61,015 nucleotides of DNA from Gammaproteobacteria bacterium (GCA_009843635.1 VYDB01000023.1:1-61015), one strand, 5' to 3'; positions 33,185 through 47,466 are shown, numbered from the stretch's first letter. Notes: generated from the letters alone by a model not told the origin. Translations and numbers: made by a program.

Positions 33185-34906
33185 ATGAGCAAATATGACA
33201 TAGTTATCAAGAATGGCACCATCGTGGATGGTACGCGTTCCCCGCGATACAAAGGCGATATCGGCATCTCGGATGGTGTAATCAAACAGATCAGCACCAA
33301 CATCCCGGCAGATCAAGCTGCGGAAACAATCGATGCACAGGGTAAGATCGTGGCCCCAGGCGTGATCGATTCCCACACGCACTATGACGCGCAGCTGCAC
33401 TGGGACCCGTACTGCACCAGTTCCAGTTGGCATGGCGTGACCACCGTCGTCGGCGGCAATTGCGGTTTTGGCTTTGCGCCCTGCAAGCCGGACCATCAAG
33501 AGCGCTACATGCTGATGATGGCGAATACCGAACAGGTGCCCATAGATGCGCAGCGGACAGCCATGTCCTGGGATTGGGAGACCTTTCCTCAGTGGATGGC
33601 ACACCTCAAGCAGTTGCCCATCGGCATCAACCTGGCCATGTACGTGCCGCTTAACCCCCTACTGATTTACGTGATGGGCATAGAGGCGGCCAAGTCGCGC
33701 ATGGCGACGCCCGAAGAAATGCAGCAAATGAAGGATTTGCTGAATGAAGCCATGGATCATGGTGCGATTGGTTTTGCCTTTTCCTTTCACGGTGACCACA
33801 ACAGCCACTGCGACTACGATGGCACGCCCATGCCGACCGACATCATGGACATTGAAATGGTCTATGAGCTGTCGGAGGTGCTGCGAGACCGCGGTGAAGG
33901 TGTCATCCAAGCCAATGTTTCCTCGCCCAACGCTGACAACCGGCAGGTCGTCGAAAAGTTGGCTCGACGTTGCGGGCGGCCGGTGATCCACAACATCGTA
34001 ATCGTTCTGGATGCGCTTCCTGACTACCACAAGTCGCTCCTGACGTGGCTGGACGAAATGGACGAGAAAGGGCTCCCGATCTACGCGAGTTCGCTGACGC
34101 TTCGAGGATGGAATGAAATCAAGGCCTATGAATTCAACGTATGGGATGTGATGCCCGCTTTTCGCGAGTTCAGCACCTGTGGTGACCTGAAGGACAAGAT
34201 CGCCAAGGTGAACGACCCGGAATGGCAACAGCGGCTCAAAGATGAATACACGCCCAGGGAGTTGATGGGTGCCGGCGGTGCGCTCGAGACCTACTTGTTG
34301 TCGAACGCGCATGGCGCTGAAGCGTACGCGAAATACGAAGGTCAGAACCTGGAGCGCATTGCTTCCGAATTGGGCAAACCAGTGGTGGATCTGTTTCTCG
34401 ACATCCTCATTGCCACAGACCTTGAAGCGGACTTCGTCTTGGCGGCACAAGCCCTGAGTCGAGATCCACAGGAAGTTGGGGACGTAATCCGGCATCAGAG
34501 AATCCTCCCCGGCAACTCAGATGGGGGTGCGCACCCGAAGTTCTGGAACGGCGGCCACTACTCCACGGATCAAATTATGTGGATGACGCGGGAAACCGAC
34601 GAGATGAGCCTGGAAGACTTGCATGCCAAGTTGAGTTTTCTGCCGGCACGCACCTTGGGGTTGCACAACCGAGGTTTGCTGCTGGAAGGCTACGCGGCTG
34701 ATGTCTTTGTCTACGACTACGACGAACTCGGCTACCAGCGAGACAAGTACGACGTCGACAGCGTGTTGCCGAATGGAGACTGGCGCCGGGTTGTCTACGC
34801 CCAAGGCGTCGACGCAGTTGTCGTGAACGGCAAGCAAATCTTGAAACCAGGCATGGAACCCACAGGTATGCTGCCCGGCGAAGTCGTCGGCTGCGGCGCA
34901 AACTAG
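33185..34906 (+). CDS. N-acyl-D-amino-acid deacylase-type amidohydrolase
   Basis: A 573-residue amidohydrolase-superfamily enzyme. DIVIKNGTIVDGTRSPRYKGDIGI opens the beta-sandwich. PGVIDSHTHYDAQ carries the metal-binding His 64/His 66. TTVVGGNCGFGFAPCKPDHQ is the signature of D-aminoacylases, with the bridging Cys. Later blocks are HGDHNSHC and PGNSDGGAHPKFWNGG. Such enzymes cleave N-acyl or carbamoyl groups from D-amino acids or related ureido acids. ATG 33185 is chosen because TTTGAGG lies 8 nt upstream; the ATG at 33179 is too close. As the gene after hyuAB it would process the opened ring product. Confidence 0.83.
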   Translation: MSKYDIVIKNGTIVDGTRSPRYKGDIGISDGVIKQISTNIPADQAAETIDAQGKIVAPGVIDSHTHYDAQLHWDPYCTSSSWHGVTTVVGGNCGFGFAPCKPDHQERYMLMMANTEQVPIDAQRTAMSWDWETFPQWMAHLKQLPIGINLAMYVPLNPLLIYVMGIEAAKSRMATPEEMQQMKDLLNEAMDHGAIGFAFSFHGDHNSHCDYDGTPMPTDIMDIEMVYELSEVLRDRGEGVIQANVSSPNADNRQVVEKLARRCGRPVIHNIVIVLDALPDYHKSLLTWLDEMDEKGLPIYASSLTLRGWNEIKAYEFNVWDVMPAFREFSTCGDLKDKIAKVNDPEWQQRLKDEYTPRELMGAGGALETYLLSNAHGAEAYAKYEGQNLERIASELGKPVVDLFLDILIATDLEADFVLAAQALSRDPQEVGDVIRHQRILPGNSDGGAHPKFWNGGHYSTDQIMWMTRETDEMSLEDLHAKLSFLPARTLGLHNRGLLLEGYAADVFVYDYDELGYQRDKYDVDSVLPNGDWRRVVYAQGVDAVVVNGKQILKPGMEPTGMLPGEVVGCGAN

Positions 34907-34940
34907 CGAACACCAATCACATCAAGCAAGGAGACAACAC

Positions 34941-35447
34941 ATGCCAAAACTCAGCCACGAAGAACAGGTTGCCTTCCTGGATGAACGTAAAATCGGTTTG
35001 AGATTGGGCTGCACGCGCGAAGATGGGAGCCCGATCGTGGTTCCAATCTCCTTTTTGCACAAGGACGGAGAGATCTACTTCACCCCACGTGCGAAATCCG
35101 AATGGTTCGGATGCCTCCGAAAAGACCCGAGGGTCGCCTTGTGCATCGACGAACTCCCGCAACCCATGCGCAAAATGATTATTGAGGGTGAGGCGGAGCT
35201 CGTCCATGACCTGGGAGAGGACGATGAGTGGCGGGATCTTTTTCTCACCATGATGAAGCGTTACACGTCCGACGAGGAAGCTGAAGCCTATGTAACCAAC
35301 ACAGATGATCAGCAGAGAGGCTTGTACAAAGTCACCCTTGCCAAATGTCGGATCAAGTCCTGGCGAACGCCGATTGGCGATGAAGACCCCACCGGTATCT
35401 GGCATCAGCGCTACTACGCAGACGGCACCAAGCTCGCGAACCACTAG
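34941..35447 (+). CDS. Pyridoxamine-5'-phosphate-oxidase-fold flavin/F420-binding protein
   Basis: A 168-residue split-barrel protein. LSHEEQVAFLDERKIGLRLGCTREDGSPIVVPISFLHKDGEIYFTPRAKSEWFGCLRKDPRVALCID is a PNPOx-like flavin-reductase pattern. Typical members bind FMN or F420 and reduce or oxidise small organic molecules. An AAGGAG Shine-Dalgarno precedes the ATG. Placed between the amidohydrolase and the ferredoxin-P450 fusion, it might act as a redox partner or a co-metabolic reductase. No catalytic residues can be named with certainty. Confidence 0.75.
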   Translation: MPKLSHEEQVAFLDERKIGLRLGCTREDGSPIVVPISFLHKDGEIYFTPRAKSEWFGCLRKDPRVALCIDELPQPMRKMIIEGEAELVHDLGEDDEWRDLFLTMMKRYTSDEEAEAYVTNTDDQQRGLYKVTLAKCRIKSWRTPIGDEDPTGIWHQRYYADGTKLANH

Positions 35448-35464
35448 CGAGCCGGAAAAACAGC

Positions 35465-37036
35465 ATGGCCAAGATAACTTTCGTCACCCATAGCGGTGAG
35501 AAGATCGATGTCCAGGCTGAAACCGGACAGTCGCTCATGCAGGCTGCCTATTCAGAAGGCGTGGACGGGATTCTGGCCGAGTGTGGCGGGAGTTGTAGTT
35601 GCGCGACCTGCCATGTCGTTCTCGATGAGTACTGGATGAAGCAGCTAGGCGAGCCGGAAGCGCTGGAAGCAAACATGCTGGAGTTTGCCGACGGAGCGTT
35701 GCCAACAAGCCGCCTTAGCTGTCAGATTGATGTCACGGAACAACTTGATGGCATGATCGTTCATGTGGGTGGCGAGGCGCCATCGCGCCCAGCTTCTCAA
35801 GTTTCGCAGGTCATTGAAGGGACCGAGAGCAAGGCTGCAAGCAGCTCGGATCACGACATTTTTTCCTTGGAGGACCCACAGTTCTTTTTGGATCCAGCGC
35901 GCTATGAGATCTTTGCCGCTCTACGCAAACACAATCCTGTTTACTGGCGCGCATTGGGAGAACATGAAGGCTATTGGGTCATTTCCCGATACCAGGACAT
36001 CGTTGCGATTTGCTCGGATCCAGCCACCTATTCCTCAGCGCAGGGCGCTTTTTTTACCGGCAGTGATGATCCAACACTTGGTGCAATGCTCACGACCGAC
36101 CCGCCACGGCACAACGAAATGCGCCGGGCTGTCTCCAGCTTCTTCGCCAACGATTCACTGAGAAGCTTGGAAGATTGGCTAAGAGACGAGTGCAAGTTAC
36201 TGGTTGAATCGGCATTTCAACCGGAGGGTGTGGAATTCGTCTACGACGTGGCCGCGCATTTGCCGTTGAACGTCATCGGCAAGATCATGGAGCTACCAAA
36301 AGCCGATCGCGCCAAGCTGCTTCGTCTTGCAGATGGCATGGTGAAAGCGAGTGAAGAGACTCCGGAAGCCTTGGCCGAGGCCGTGAGTGAACTGGCAGGA
36401 TTTGCACTGAGCTACGCTGAACTACGGCGCGGCAAGGAAGGTGCTGATCTCATATCTGCGATGCTGAGCATTGGCGGCAGAGAGCAAACGCAGGAAGAAT
36501 TCGCGAGCATGTTCATGCAGCTTGCGGTCGCGGCGCTCGAGACAACCCGCTCAACGCTGGCACACATCGTAGCCCAATTTGGCCAGAACCCTGAGTTGAT
36601 GGAACAGTTTCGTGCGCCGGGAGTTGATCTGAATGTCGCGATCAACGAGTTCCTCCGCTATTACCTGCCCGTAAACAACGCCATGCGCACCGCGACCAAG
36701 GACCATGAGTTTGGAGGGCAGGCGATCAAGGCGGGAGACAAGTTGGTGTTGCTCTATGCTTCAGCGAACTTCGATGAAGAAGTGTTTGATCAACCACTCA
36801 TCTTCGATATCAGCAGACGTCCCAATCCCCACCTTACCTTCGGTGTTGGCCAGCACCTCTGTCTCGGTTTTCGGCTGGCCAGGCTTGAACTCAGGGTGTT
36901 CCTGGAAGAATTCCTGCGGCAGGTGGAGCGTGTGGAACTGTTAGCGGAACCGCAAATGGAAGCCACAGTGCTCATCAAGTTAATGCAAAGCGCGCAGGTT
37001 AAGTTAGAGCGGCCCTCGGTCTCGGTTGGAGGTTAA
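35465..37036 (+). CDS. Fusion of a 2Fe-2S ferredoxin with a cytochrome P450
   Basis: A 523-residue protein with two domains. Residues 1-105 are an adrenodoxin/putidaredoxin-type ferredoxin: Cys 40, Cys 46, Cys 49 and Cys 86 give C-x5-C-x2-C-x36-C. After a linker rich in Ser, Ala and Glu (106-130) comes a full P450: AALETT in the I helix (356-361), ExxR as EFLR (395-398) and the haem loop FGVGQHLCLG (459-468) with Cys 466 as thiolate ligand. The ferredoxin passes electrons straight to the P450. No ferredoxin reductase is encoded nearby. The N-terminal position of the ferredoxin is uncommon. The P450 probably hydroxylates the cluster's substrate. Confidence 0.9.
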   Translation: MAKITFVTHSGEKIDVQAETGQSLMQAAYSEGVDGILAECGGSCSCATCHVVLDEYWMKQLGEPEALEANMLEFADGALPTSRLSCQIDVTEQLDGMIVHVGGEAPSRPASQVSQVIEGTESKAASSSDHDIFSLEDPQFFLDPARYEIFAALRKHNPVYWRALGEHEGYWVISRYQDIVAICSDPATYSSAQGAFFTGSDDPTLGAMLTTDPPRHNEMRRAVSSFFANDSLRSLEDWLRDECKLLVESAFQPEGVEFVYDVAAHLPLNVIGKIMELPKADRAKLLRLADGMVKASEETPEALAEAVSELAGFALSYAELRRGKEGADLISAMLSIGGREQTQEEFASMFMQLAVAALETTRSTLAHIVAQFGQNPELMEQFRAPGVDLNVAINEFLRYYLPVNNAMRTATKDHEFGGQAIKAGDKLVLLYASANFDEEVFDQPLIFDISRRPNPHLTFGVGQHLCLGFRLARLELRVFLEEFLRQVERVELLAEPQMEATVLIKLMQSAQVKLERPSVSVGG

Positions 37037-37040
37037 GCCA

Positions 37041-37874
37041 GTGGCGGAAGTGAATATAAAAAAAGGCTATGTGGACGTTTCGGATGGCCAGATCCATTAC
37101 CGAAAGCAGAGTGACGGCGCGGGCCCGTTTCTCATACTCTTTCACATGACCGCGTCATCCTCTGAGTCTTATGAAAGCTTGATGACAGCGTTGGCGGGTG
37201 ATGTCCCTACCCTTGCGATCGACACGCCAGGCTATGGTGAAAGTTACAAACCCAGTGCGGAGCCGTCCATGGAGTACATTGGCAAAGTTGTTCTAGAAGC
37301 GCTTGATGCCTTGGGTGTGGATCAGTTTCACACCTTCGGCCACCATACGGGAGCGTCGATCGCACTCGAGCTTGCATGCGCAGCCCCCGGCCGAACCCTA
37401 TCCGCCATACTGAACGGCGTTGCGGCCTCTGACCCCGGAGAGGGCGAAGAGATGGAGCGCACCTATGCGTATCCCAATCCCCTTGATCCGCTCGGAGACC
37501 ATGTTTTACGCGCTTGGAATCGGGTCGCGAACGGGCTCGAACTGGCACCGCACATTCAACTGCCCCCTGAGCTTGTGCACCGGGAGCTGATCGCAACGCT
37601 CAAAGCCGGTGAAAACTGGGCATGGGGATACAGGGCCGTGTTTCGAGACAACATTCCAGAGAAGCTAAAGCGCGTAACACGCCCTATTTTCTTTGTCATC
37701 GCCAAACATGACGGGGTGATGCCATGGCACATCCGTGAGGTGGAACGCAATCCACAATTCGCATCGTACATTGCCCCGGATCACGGCGTGTTCTACTCGG
37801 AACTCGCATCACAAGATTTGGCACCCAGGCTTCGAGAGTTTATGCAGAGCGCGGAAGCACAGGTTTTGAGCTGA
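37041..37874 (+). CDS. Alpha/beta hydrolase with an unusual His-containing elbow
   Basis: A 277-residue alpha/beta-hydrolase-fold protein. LILFHMTASSSESYESL forms the oxyanion region and VPTLAIDTPGYGESY the strand 5 turn. The nucleophile elbow reads GHHTG (100-104), so His 102 stands where Ser or Asp is normal. A late Asp (AKHDGVMPW) and His (APDHGVF) could complete a triad. Start GTG 37041 follows GGAGG at 8 nt and lies 4 nt after the P450 stop. The role is probably hydrolysis or C-C/C-N cleavage of the pathway intermediate, but the elbow makes this uncertain. Confidence 0.78.
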   Translation: MAEVNIKKGYVDVSDGQIHYRKQSDGAGPFLILFHMTASSSESYESLMTALAGDVPTLAIDTPGYGESYKPSAEPSMEYIGKVVLEALDALGVDQFHTFGHHTGASIALELACAAPGRTLSAILNGVAASDPGEGEEMERTYAYPNPLDPLGDHVLRAWNRVANGLELAPHIQLPPELVHRELIATLKAGENWAWGYRAVFRDNIPEKLKRVTRPIFFVIAKHDGVMPWHIREVERNPQFASYIAPDHGVFYSELASQDLAPRLREFMQSAEAQVLS

Positions 37875-37889
37875 TTGTGAGTAACCAGC

Positions 37890-38693
37890 GTGGCTGAGTT
37901 TACGGGCAAGACGGTCATAGTTACCGGCGGAGCCAATGGCATTGGGCGAGGCATTGTCGAGAGGTTCGCGAGAGCAGGCGCCAGTGTTTTCATCGCCGAT
38001 GTGGATGAGGATAAGGGCGCCAATCTTGCTGAGTCGCTAGGTAGAGAGATCGCTCGGTTTGTTAAGACTGATGTTGCGGATGCGCAACAAATCTCGGATT
38101 GCATCTCAACGGTGCATGAAACCACGGGACGCATTGACTGCCTGATCAACAACGCCGGCATTGCGGATACCAGCACTTTGGACAACCTGGCCGAAGAGAA
38201 GGCGGTGATGGTGTTTAAGGTATTGATGCTGTCCGCAATGACCGCAACGCAGCTTGTGGCACCCATCATGCGCGCTCAAGGCGGGGGCGTGATCCTGAAT
38301 ACCACAAGTGTCCGAGGCGTGGTCTCGTCCAGCAGGGATGGATTCGTTTACAGCGCCCTAAAGGCGGCGGTGATTCACTGGACAAAAAGCGTTTCGTCTC
38401 AGCTTGCAGTCGACGGCATTCGCATAAATTGCGTCAGCCCAGGCGGCGTTCCGACACAGTTGTTGGTTGACACCATGTTCCCCGATGGCGCACCGGCTGG
38501 AGATGCCAGCATGATTGAGCAGGTAAAACCGATGATGGCCGCTGCTCAACCTATTCAGCGAGCCGGTGAACCAGCAGACATTGCAGAAGCAATGTTCTTT
38601 CTCGCCAGTTCAAACGCCCGGTGGGTTACGGGTCAGAACCTAGTTGTGGATGGTGGCTACACCAGCATGTCCCTGGAAAGCGCCGCTTCTTAG
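37890..38693 (+). CDS. Short-chain dehydrogenase/reductase
   Basis: A 267-residue classical SDR. The cofactor motif is TGGANGIG (12-19), NNAG is at 87-90 and the catalytic triad is Ser 140, Tyr 154 and Lys 158 (YSALK). The C terminus (GQNLVVDGGYTS) is typical. It would oxidise an alcohol made by the P450 to a ketone with NAD(P). GTG 37890 is the start. It is the last gene of the cluster and ends 44 bp from the convergent tuf gene, with no clear terminator in the gap. Confidence 0.85.
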   Translation: MAEFTGKTVIVTGGANGIGRGIVERFARAGASVFIADVDEDKGANLAESLGREIARFVKTDVADAQQISDCISTVHETTGRIDCLINNAGIADTSTLDNLAEEKAVMVFKVLMLSAMTATQLVAPIMRAQGGGVILNTTSVRGVVSSSRDGFVYSALKAAVIHWTKSVSSQLAVDGIRINCVSPGGVPTQLLVDTMFPDGAPAGDASMIEQVKPMMAAAQPIQRAGEPADIAEAMFFLASSNARWVTGQNLVVDGGYTSMSLESAAS

Positions 38694-38737
38694 AATCAGC
38701 TGACGCTGACGCACAGGAAACGGCGCTGTGACAGGCG

Positions 38738-39928
<1,191 letters not shown>

Positions 39929-40019
39929 GATTGCGTTCTCCTTTATTCAGTAGAGTTTCAATGGAGGGTTTTGGGTATTCCTTTCGTTGGGCGTGCCTCG
40001 CTAGGTCCGCCCGCGACCA

Positions 40020-42113
<2,094 letters not shown>

Positions 42114-42163
42114 TCATGCTCTCCGTCTGCAATGGGGTCAAAGGTCTGTCGCCAGTCCCGGAT

Positions 42164-42685
<522 letters not shown>

Positions 42686-42731
42686 TTAAGCGCCGGGGCC
42701 TTACTTTGGTGGATTGCTTAGTGGATGGAAC

Positions 42732-43103
42732 TTACCGAGGCAGCTTGGCGCCGTACTTGGAACGGCCTTGCTTGCGGTCGGCCACCCCGGACGTATCCAA
42801 GGTGCCGCGAACGGTATGGTAGCGCACGCCGGGCAAGTCCTTCACCCGGCCACCGCGTATCAGCACCACCGAGTGCTCCTGCAGGTTGTGCCCTTCGCCG
42901 CCGATGTAAGAGGTGACTTCATAGCCATTGGTCAGGCGCACGCGGCACACCTTGCGCAGCGCGGAATTCGGCTTCTTGGGCGTGGTGGTGTAAACCCGCG
43001 TGCAGACGCCGCGCTTCTGCGGGTTGCCCTGCAAGGCGGGAACGATGTTCTTGCGCGCCTTGCGCTTGCGCGGCTTGCGCACCAATTGGCTGATGGTGGC
43101 CAT
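42732..43103 (-). CDS. rpsL: 30S ribosomal protein S12
   Basis: A 123-residue S12. The decoding-site loop [12 protein letters not shown] and the KDLPGVRYH segment are unmutated, so no streptomycin-resistance substitution is seen. GEGHNLQEH is intact. It is the first gene of the rpsL-rpsG-fusA-tuf block and directly follows rpoC, separated by 172 bp full of small hairpins. Confidence 0.97.
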   Translation of the reverse strand: MATISQLVRKPRKRKARKNIVPALQGNPQKRGVCTRVYTTTPKKPNSALRKVCRVRLTNGYEVTSYIGGEGHNLQEHSVVLIRGGRVKDLPGVRYHTVRGTLDTSGVADRKQGRSKYGAKLPR

Positions 43104-43182
43104 GACTTCTCCGTTAATCGACGCCCCCGGACCTGCCGGGGCGCGGCATTCTAAAACTCATTGCGGCTCCAATCAATGCGCG

Positions 43183-43285
43183 CGGACCTACGGTCCGTTG
43201 GAGTTTCGCTGACGCGAAACTCCCACCCTCATCGATGCGCCAGAGTTTGGCGCCAGCCAAACTCCAACGCGGACGTCAGTCCGCG
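43183..43285. repeat. Chain of four perfect hairpins between rpoC and rpsL
   Basis: CGGACC/GGTCCG (43183-43188, 43192-43197), GGAGTTTCGC/GCGAAACTCC (43200-43209, 43214-43223), GAGTTTGGC/GCCAAACTC (43243-43251, 43256-43264) and CGCGGAC/GTCCGCG (43268-43274, 43279-43285), each with a 3- to 4-nt loop. The last covers the rpoC stop codon. There is no U tract typical of terminators. Possible roles are RNA processing, attenuation or a mobile short palindrome. Confidence 0.8.
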
Positions 43286-46200
43286 CTGGCACTCAGCGCT
43301 TCCGACAGCTTGGCGTCGATGTCGTCCACTCGGGCCGGTGCCGCGGTGGGCGCCAACGCAGAGGCCCGCAGGTTGGCCGCCTCCTCGGCCCGCCGGCGTT
43401 TGCGGTCACTGTGGTAGGTGAGGCCCGTGCCCGCCGGTATCAGCCGTCCGACGACGACGTTCTCCTTCAAGCCGCGCAGGGCGTCCTGCTTGCCGGTGAC
43501 CGCCGCTTCGGTGAGCACCCGGGTGGTCTCCTGGAACGAAGCCGCCGATATGAAGGACTCCGTGGCCAAGGAGGCCTTGGTAATGCCCAGCAGCACGCGC
43601 TGGTAGTCCACTGGCTCCTGGTCCTCTTCAACGAGCGTCTCGTTGATTTCGCGCAGGCGGGTGTATTCGATCTGCTCACCGCGGATGAGGTCGGAACCGC
43701 CCGGTGCGATCACCTCCACCTTGCGCAGCATTTGCCGCACGATCACCTCGATGTGCTTGTCGTTGATCTTCACCCCTTGGAGCCGATAAACCTCCTGGAT
43801 CTCGTTGATGATGTACTTGGCGAAGGCCTCGACACCGTTCAGGCGAACGATGTCGTGGGGGCTCAGGGGGCCGTGGCACACCACCTCGCCCTTCTCAACG
43901 TGCTCGCCTTCAAAGACATCAACGCTGCGCCACTTGGGAATCAGGGTCTCCACCGGATCGCCCTCGGCGGGCGTGATCACCAGCCGCTGCTTGCCCTTGG
44001 TCGGACGGCCGAAACTAACCACGCCCGAGGCCTCGGCAAGCACCGCCGGCTCCTTGGGCTTGCGCGCCTCGAAGAGGTCCGCCACCCGCGGCAGGCCGCC
44101 GGTGATGTCCCGCGTCTTCGAGCCTTCCTGGGGAATGCGGGCAATGATGTCGCCAATATGCACCGCATCCTTGTCCTCCAGGTTGAGGATGGCGCCGTCC
44201 GGCAGAGGATAGGTCGTATCCTTGGCCGCATCCCTCTCCCCCGACGGATCGATCAGCACCAGCGCCGGACGCAGGTCCTTGCCCGAGGTCGAGCGATCCT
44301 TTGTGTCGCGAACCGTGATGTTGGTCAGGCCGGTCAACTCGTCGGTTTGGCGATCGATCGTATGGCCTTCCTCCATGTCCTGGAATTCGACCTTGCCCTC
44401 CACCTCGGCGACGATCGGGTGGGTGTGCGGATCCCAGCGGGCAATCACGTCCCCGGATTCAACGGCATCGCCTTCGGTCACCGAAATGACCGCACCGTAG
44501 GGCAGCTTGTAACGCTCCCGCTCCCGGCCATGGCTGTCGGCAACGGCGATTTCGCCGGACCGGGAAATGGCCACCAGTTCGCCGGAGGGCCGGGTCACCG
44601 TCTTCAGGTTGTGCAGGCGAATGGAACCGCCGTGCTTGACCTCGATGCTGTCGATGGCCGTCGCCCGGGAAGCTGCGCCTCCGATATGGAAGGTGCGCAT
44701 GGTGAGCTGGGTGCCCGGTTCGCCGATGGACTGCGCCGCGATGACGCCCACCGCCTCGCCGACGTTGACCCGGTGGCCGCGAGCCAAGTCGCGTCCGTAG
44801 CAGGTGGCGCAAACCCCGAAGCGCGTCTCGCAGGTGATGGCCGAGCGCACCGTGATCTCGTCGATGCCGAGATCGTCGAGCCTATCCACCCCGGACTCAT
44901 CGAGCATGTCGCCGACCGCAAACAGGACCTCTCCGCTCTCGGCGTGCACCACGTCGGCCACCACCACGCGGCCGAGCACGCGGTCGCCCAAGGGCTCCAC
45001 CACGTCGCCACCTTCGATGATGGCCGAAACCGTTAGGCCGTTGCTGGTGCCGCAGTCCAGCTCGGTGACCACCACGTCCTGGGCCACGTCCACCAAGCGC
45101 CTGGTCAAGTAGCCGGAACTGGCCGTTTTCAGAGCCGTGTCCGCCAACCCCTTGCGGGCGCCGTGGGTGGAGATGAAGTACTCGTTGACGTTCAGCCCCT
45201 CGCGGAAGTTGGCGGTGATGGCGTTGGCGATGATCGAACCATCCGGGCGGGTCATCAGGCCACGCATGCCAGCCAACTGGCGAATCTGCGCCGGGGAGCC
45301 CCGGGCACCGGAGTCCGCGTAGATAAACACCGAGTTAAAGGAGTTCTGCTCCTGCTCCTCGCCGTCGCGATCGACTACCGACACCTTGGAGATGCTGTCC
45401 ATCATCGAGCGCGCCACCTTGTCGTTGGCCCAAGACCAGATGTCGACCACCTTGTTGTACTTCTCGCCCTCGGAGAGCAGGCCGGAGACGTACTGCCGCT
45501 CCACCTCCTGCACTTCATCCTTGGCGTCTTCGATGATCTGGGCCTTCTGGTCGGGTATGACCAGGTCATCGACGCCGATTGAGGCGCCGGAAGCCGTCGA
45601 GTGGCTAAAGCCGGTGTACATGAGCTGGTCGGCGAACACCACCGTGTCCTTCAGGCCAACGTTGCGATAGCAATCGTTGATCAGCCGGGAAATCGCCTTC
45701 TTGTCCATGGTCTTGTTGACCGACGCGAAGGGCAGTTCGCCCGGCACGATCTCGTAGAGCAGCACCCGGCCCACCGTGGTGTCGATGAGGTCGCCGCCCC
45801 CCTCGCCTGGCTGGCGCACCTTGATCTTGGCGTGCAGGTCAACATGCCCGCCGTGGTAGGCCCGATGCACTTCGTGGGAATCGGCGAAGACCATGCCCTC
45901 GCCCTTGGCGTTGATCCGTTCGCGGGTCATGTAGTACACGCCAAGCACCACGTCCTGGGAGGGCACGATGATCGGCTCGCCGCTGGCTGGCGACAGGATG
46001 TTGTTGGTGGACATCATCAACGCCCGGGACTCCAACTGGGCCTCCAGCGTGAGCGGCACGTGAACCGCCATCTGATCGCCGTCGAAGTCGGCGTTGTAGG
46101 CGGTGCAGACCAAGGGATGGAGCTGGATGGCCTTGCCTTCGATCAGCACCGGCTCGAAGGCCTGAATGCCGAGACGGTGCAGCGTCGGTGCCCGGTTCAG

Positions 46201-47466
46201 CAGCACGGGATGCTCGCGGATGACCTCGGCCAGGATATCCCAGACTTCAGCGGTCTCGCGCTCGACAACCTTCTTGGCAGCCTTGATGGTGGTGGCCAGC
46301 CCGCGGTCCTGGAGTTGGCCGAAGATGAAGGGTTTGAACAGCTCCAAGGCCATCTTCTTGGGCAGGCCGCACTGATGCAGCTTCAGAGTCGGCCCGACGA
46401 CGATGACCGAACGTCCCGAGTAATCGACCCGCTTGCCGAGCAGGTTCTGCCGGAAACGGCCCTGCTTGCCCTTGATCATGTCTGCGAGCGACTTCAGCGC
46501 CCGCTTGTTGGTGCCGGTGATGGCCCGGGCGCGGCGGCCGTTGTCGAGCAGCGCATCGACCGATTCCTGCAGCATGCGCTTTTCGTTGCGCACGATGATG
46601 TCGGGGGCTGAAAGGTCGAGCAAGCGCCGCAGGCGATTGTTGCGGTTGATGACCCGGCGGTAAAGATCGTTCAGATCCGAGGTGGCGAAGCGGCCGCCGT
46701 CCAAGGGAACGAGCGGGCGCAGGTCCGGCGGCAGCACCGGCAGCATCTTGAGGATCATCCACTCCGGCTTGTTGCCGGAATTCACGAACGCCTCCATCAG
46801 CTTCAGGCGCTTGGAGAGCTTCTTGATCTTGGTTTCCGAATTGGTGGCCGGAATTGCTTCGCGAAGTTCCTGAATCTGCCCTTTCAGGTCCATCGACACC
46901 AGCAGTTCCTGGATCGCTTCGGCACCCATGCGAGCGTCGAATTCGCTGCCGTACTCCTCCAGCTTTTCGTAGTATTCCTCGTCGGTGAGCAACTGGCCTT
47001 GCGTCAAGTCCGTCAGGCCGGGCTCCACGACCACGTGGGACTCGAAGTAGAGCACCCGCTCGATGTCCCGTAGCGTCATGTCGAGCAGCAAGCCGATGCG
47101 CGACGGCAGCGATTTCAGAAACCAGATGTGGGCGACCGGGCTGGCCAGGTCGATGTGCCCCATGCGTTCCCGGCGCACCTTGGTCAGGGTCACCTCCACG
47201 CCGCACTTCTCGCAAACCACGCCGCGATGCTTCATGCGCTTGTACTTGCCGCACAGGCACTCGTAGTCCTTCACCGGACCGAAGATGCGGGCGCAGAACA
47301 AGCCATCCCGCTCCGGCTTGAATGTGCGGTAGTTGATGGTCTCCGGTTTGCGCACTTCGCCAAATGACCAGGACTTGACCATTTCCGGCGAGGCCAATCC
47401 AATGTGAAGCGCGTCAAACTCGGTCGCTTCCCCTTGATCCCTCAGAACGTTTAGTAGGCCTTTCAA
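43276..47466 (-). CDS. rpoC: RNA polymerase subunit beta'
   Basis: A 1396-residue largest subunit. It has the zinc ribbon (CLCGKY...CEKCGVEV), the catalytic [15 protein letters not shown] with the Mg-binding aspartates, the second zinc site ([16 protein letters not shown]), trigger-loop and bridge-helix regions ([24 protein letters not shown]) and the [17 protein letters not shown] end segment. It starts with TTG at 47466 after GGAGGAAACC. It is co-transcribed with rpoB. Length is close to E. coli RpoC (1407). Confidence 0.98.
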   Translation of the reverse strand: MKGLLNVLRDQGEATEFDALHIGLASPEMVKSWSFGEVRKPETINYRTFKPERDGLFCARIFGPVKDYECLCGKYKRMKHRGVVCEKCGVEVTLTKVRRERMGHIDLASPVAHIWFLKSLPSRIGLLLDMTLRDIERVLYFESHVVVEPGLTDLTQGQLLTDEEYYEKLEEYGSEFDARMGAEAIQELLVSMDLKGQIQELREAIPATNSETKIKKLSKRLKLMEAFVNSGNKPEWMILKMLPVLPPDLRPLVPLDGGRFATSDLNDLYRRVINRNNRLRRLLDLSAPDIIVRNEKRMLQESVDALLDNGRRARAITGTNKRALKSLADMIKGKQGRFRQNLLGKRVDYSGRSVIVVGPTLKLHQCGLPKKMALELFKPFIFGQLQDRGLATTIKAAKKVVERETAEVWDILAEVIREHPVLLNRAPTLHRLGIQAFEPVLIEGKAIQLHPLVCTAYNADFDGDQMAVHVPLTLEAQLESRALMMSTNNILSPASGEPIIVPSQDVVLGVYYMTRERINAKGEGMVFADSHEVHRAYHGGHVDLHAKIKVRQPGEGGGDLIDTTVGRVLLYEIVPGELPFASVNKTMDKKAISRLINDCYRNVGLKDTVVFADQLMYTGFSHSTASGASIGVDDLVIPDQKAQIIEDAKDEVQEVERQYVSGLLSEGEKYNKVVDIWSWANDKVARSMMDSISKVSVVDRDGEEQEQNSFNSVFIYADSGARGSPAQIRQLAGMRGLMTRPDGSIIANAITANFREGLNVNEYFISTHGARKGLADTALKTASSGYLTRRLVDVAQDVVVTELDCGTSNGLTVSAIIEGGDVVEPLGDRVLGRVVVADVVHAESGEVLFAVGDMLDESGVDRLDDLGIDEITVRSAITCETRFGVCATCYGRDLARGHRVNVGEAVGVIAAQSIGEPGTQLTMRTFHIGGAASRATAIDSIEVKHGGSIRLHNLKTVTRPSGELVAISRSGEIAVADSHGRERERYKLPYGAVISVTEGDAVESGDVIARWDPHTHPIVAEVEGKVEFQDMEEGHTIDRQTDELTGLTNITVRDTKDRSTSGKDLRPALVLIDPSGERDAAKDTTYPLPDGAILNLEDKDAVHIGDIIARIPQEGSKTRDITGGLPRVADLFEARKPKEPAVLAEASGVVSFGRPTKGKQRLVITPAEGDPVETLIPKWRSVDVFEGEHVEKGEVVCHGPLSPHDIVRLNGVEAFAKYIINEIQEVYRLQGVKINDKHIEVIVRQMLRKVEVIAPGGSDLIRGEQIEYTRLREINETLVEEDQEPVDYQRVLLGITKASLATESFISAASFQETTRVLTEAAVTGKQDALRGLKENVVVGRLIPAGTGLTYHSDRKRRRAEEAANLRASALAPTAAPARVDDIDAKLSEALSASAD

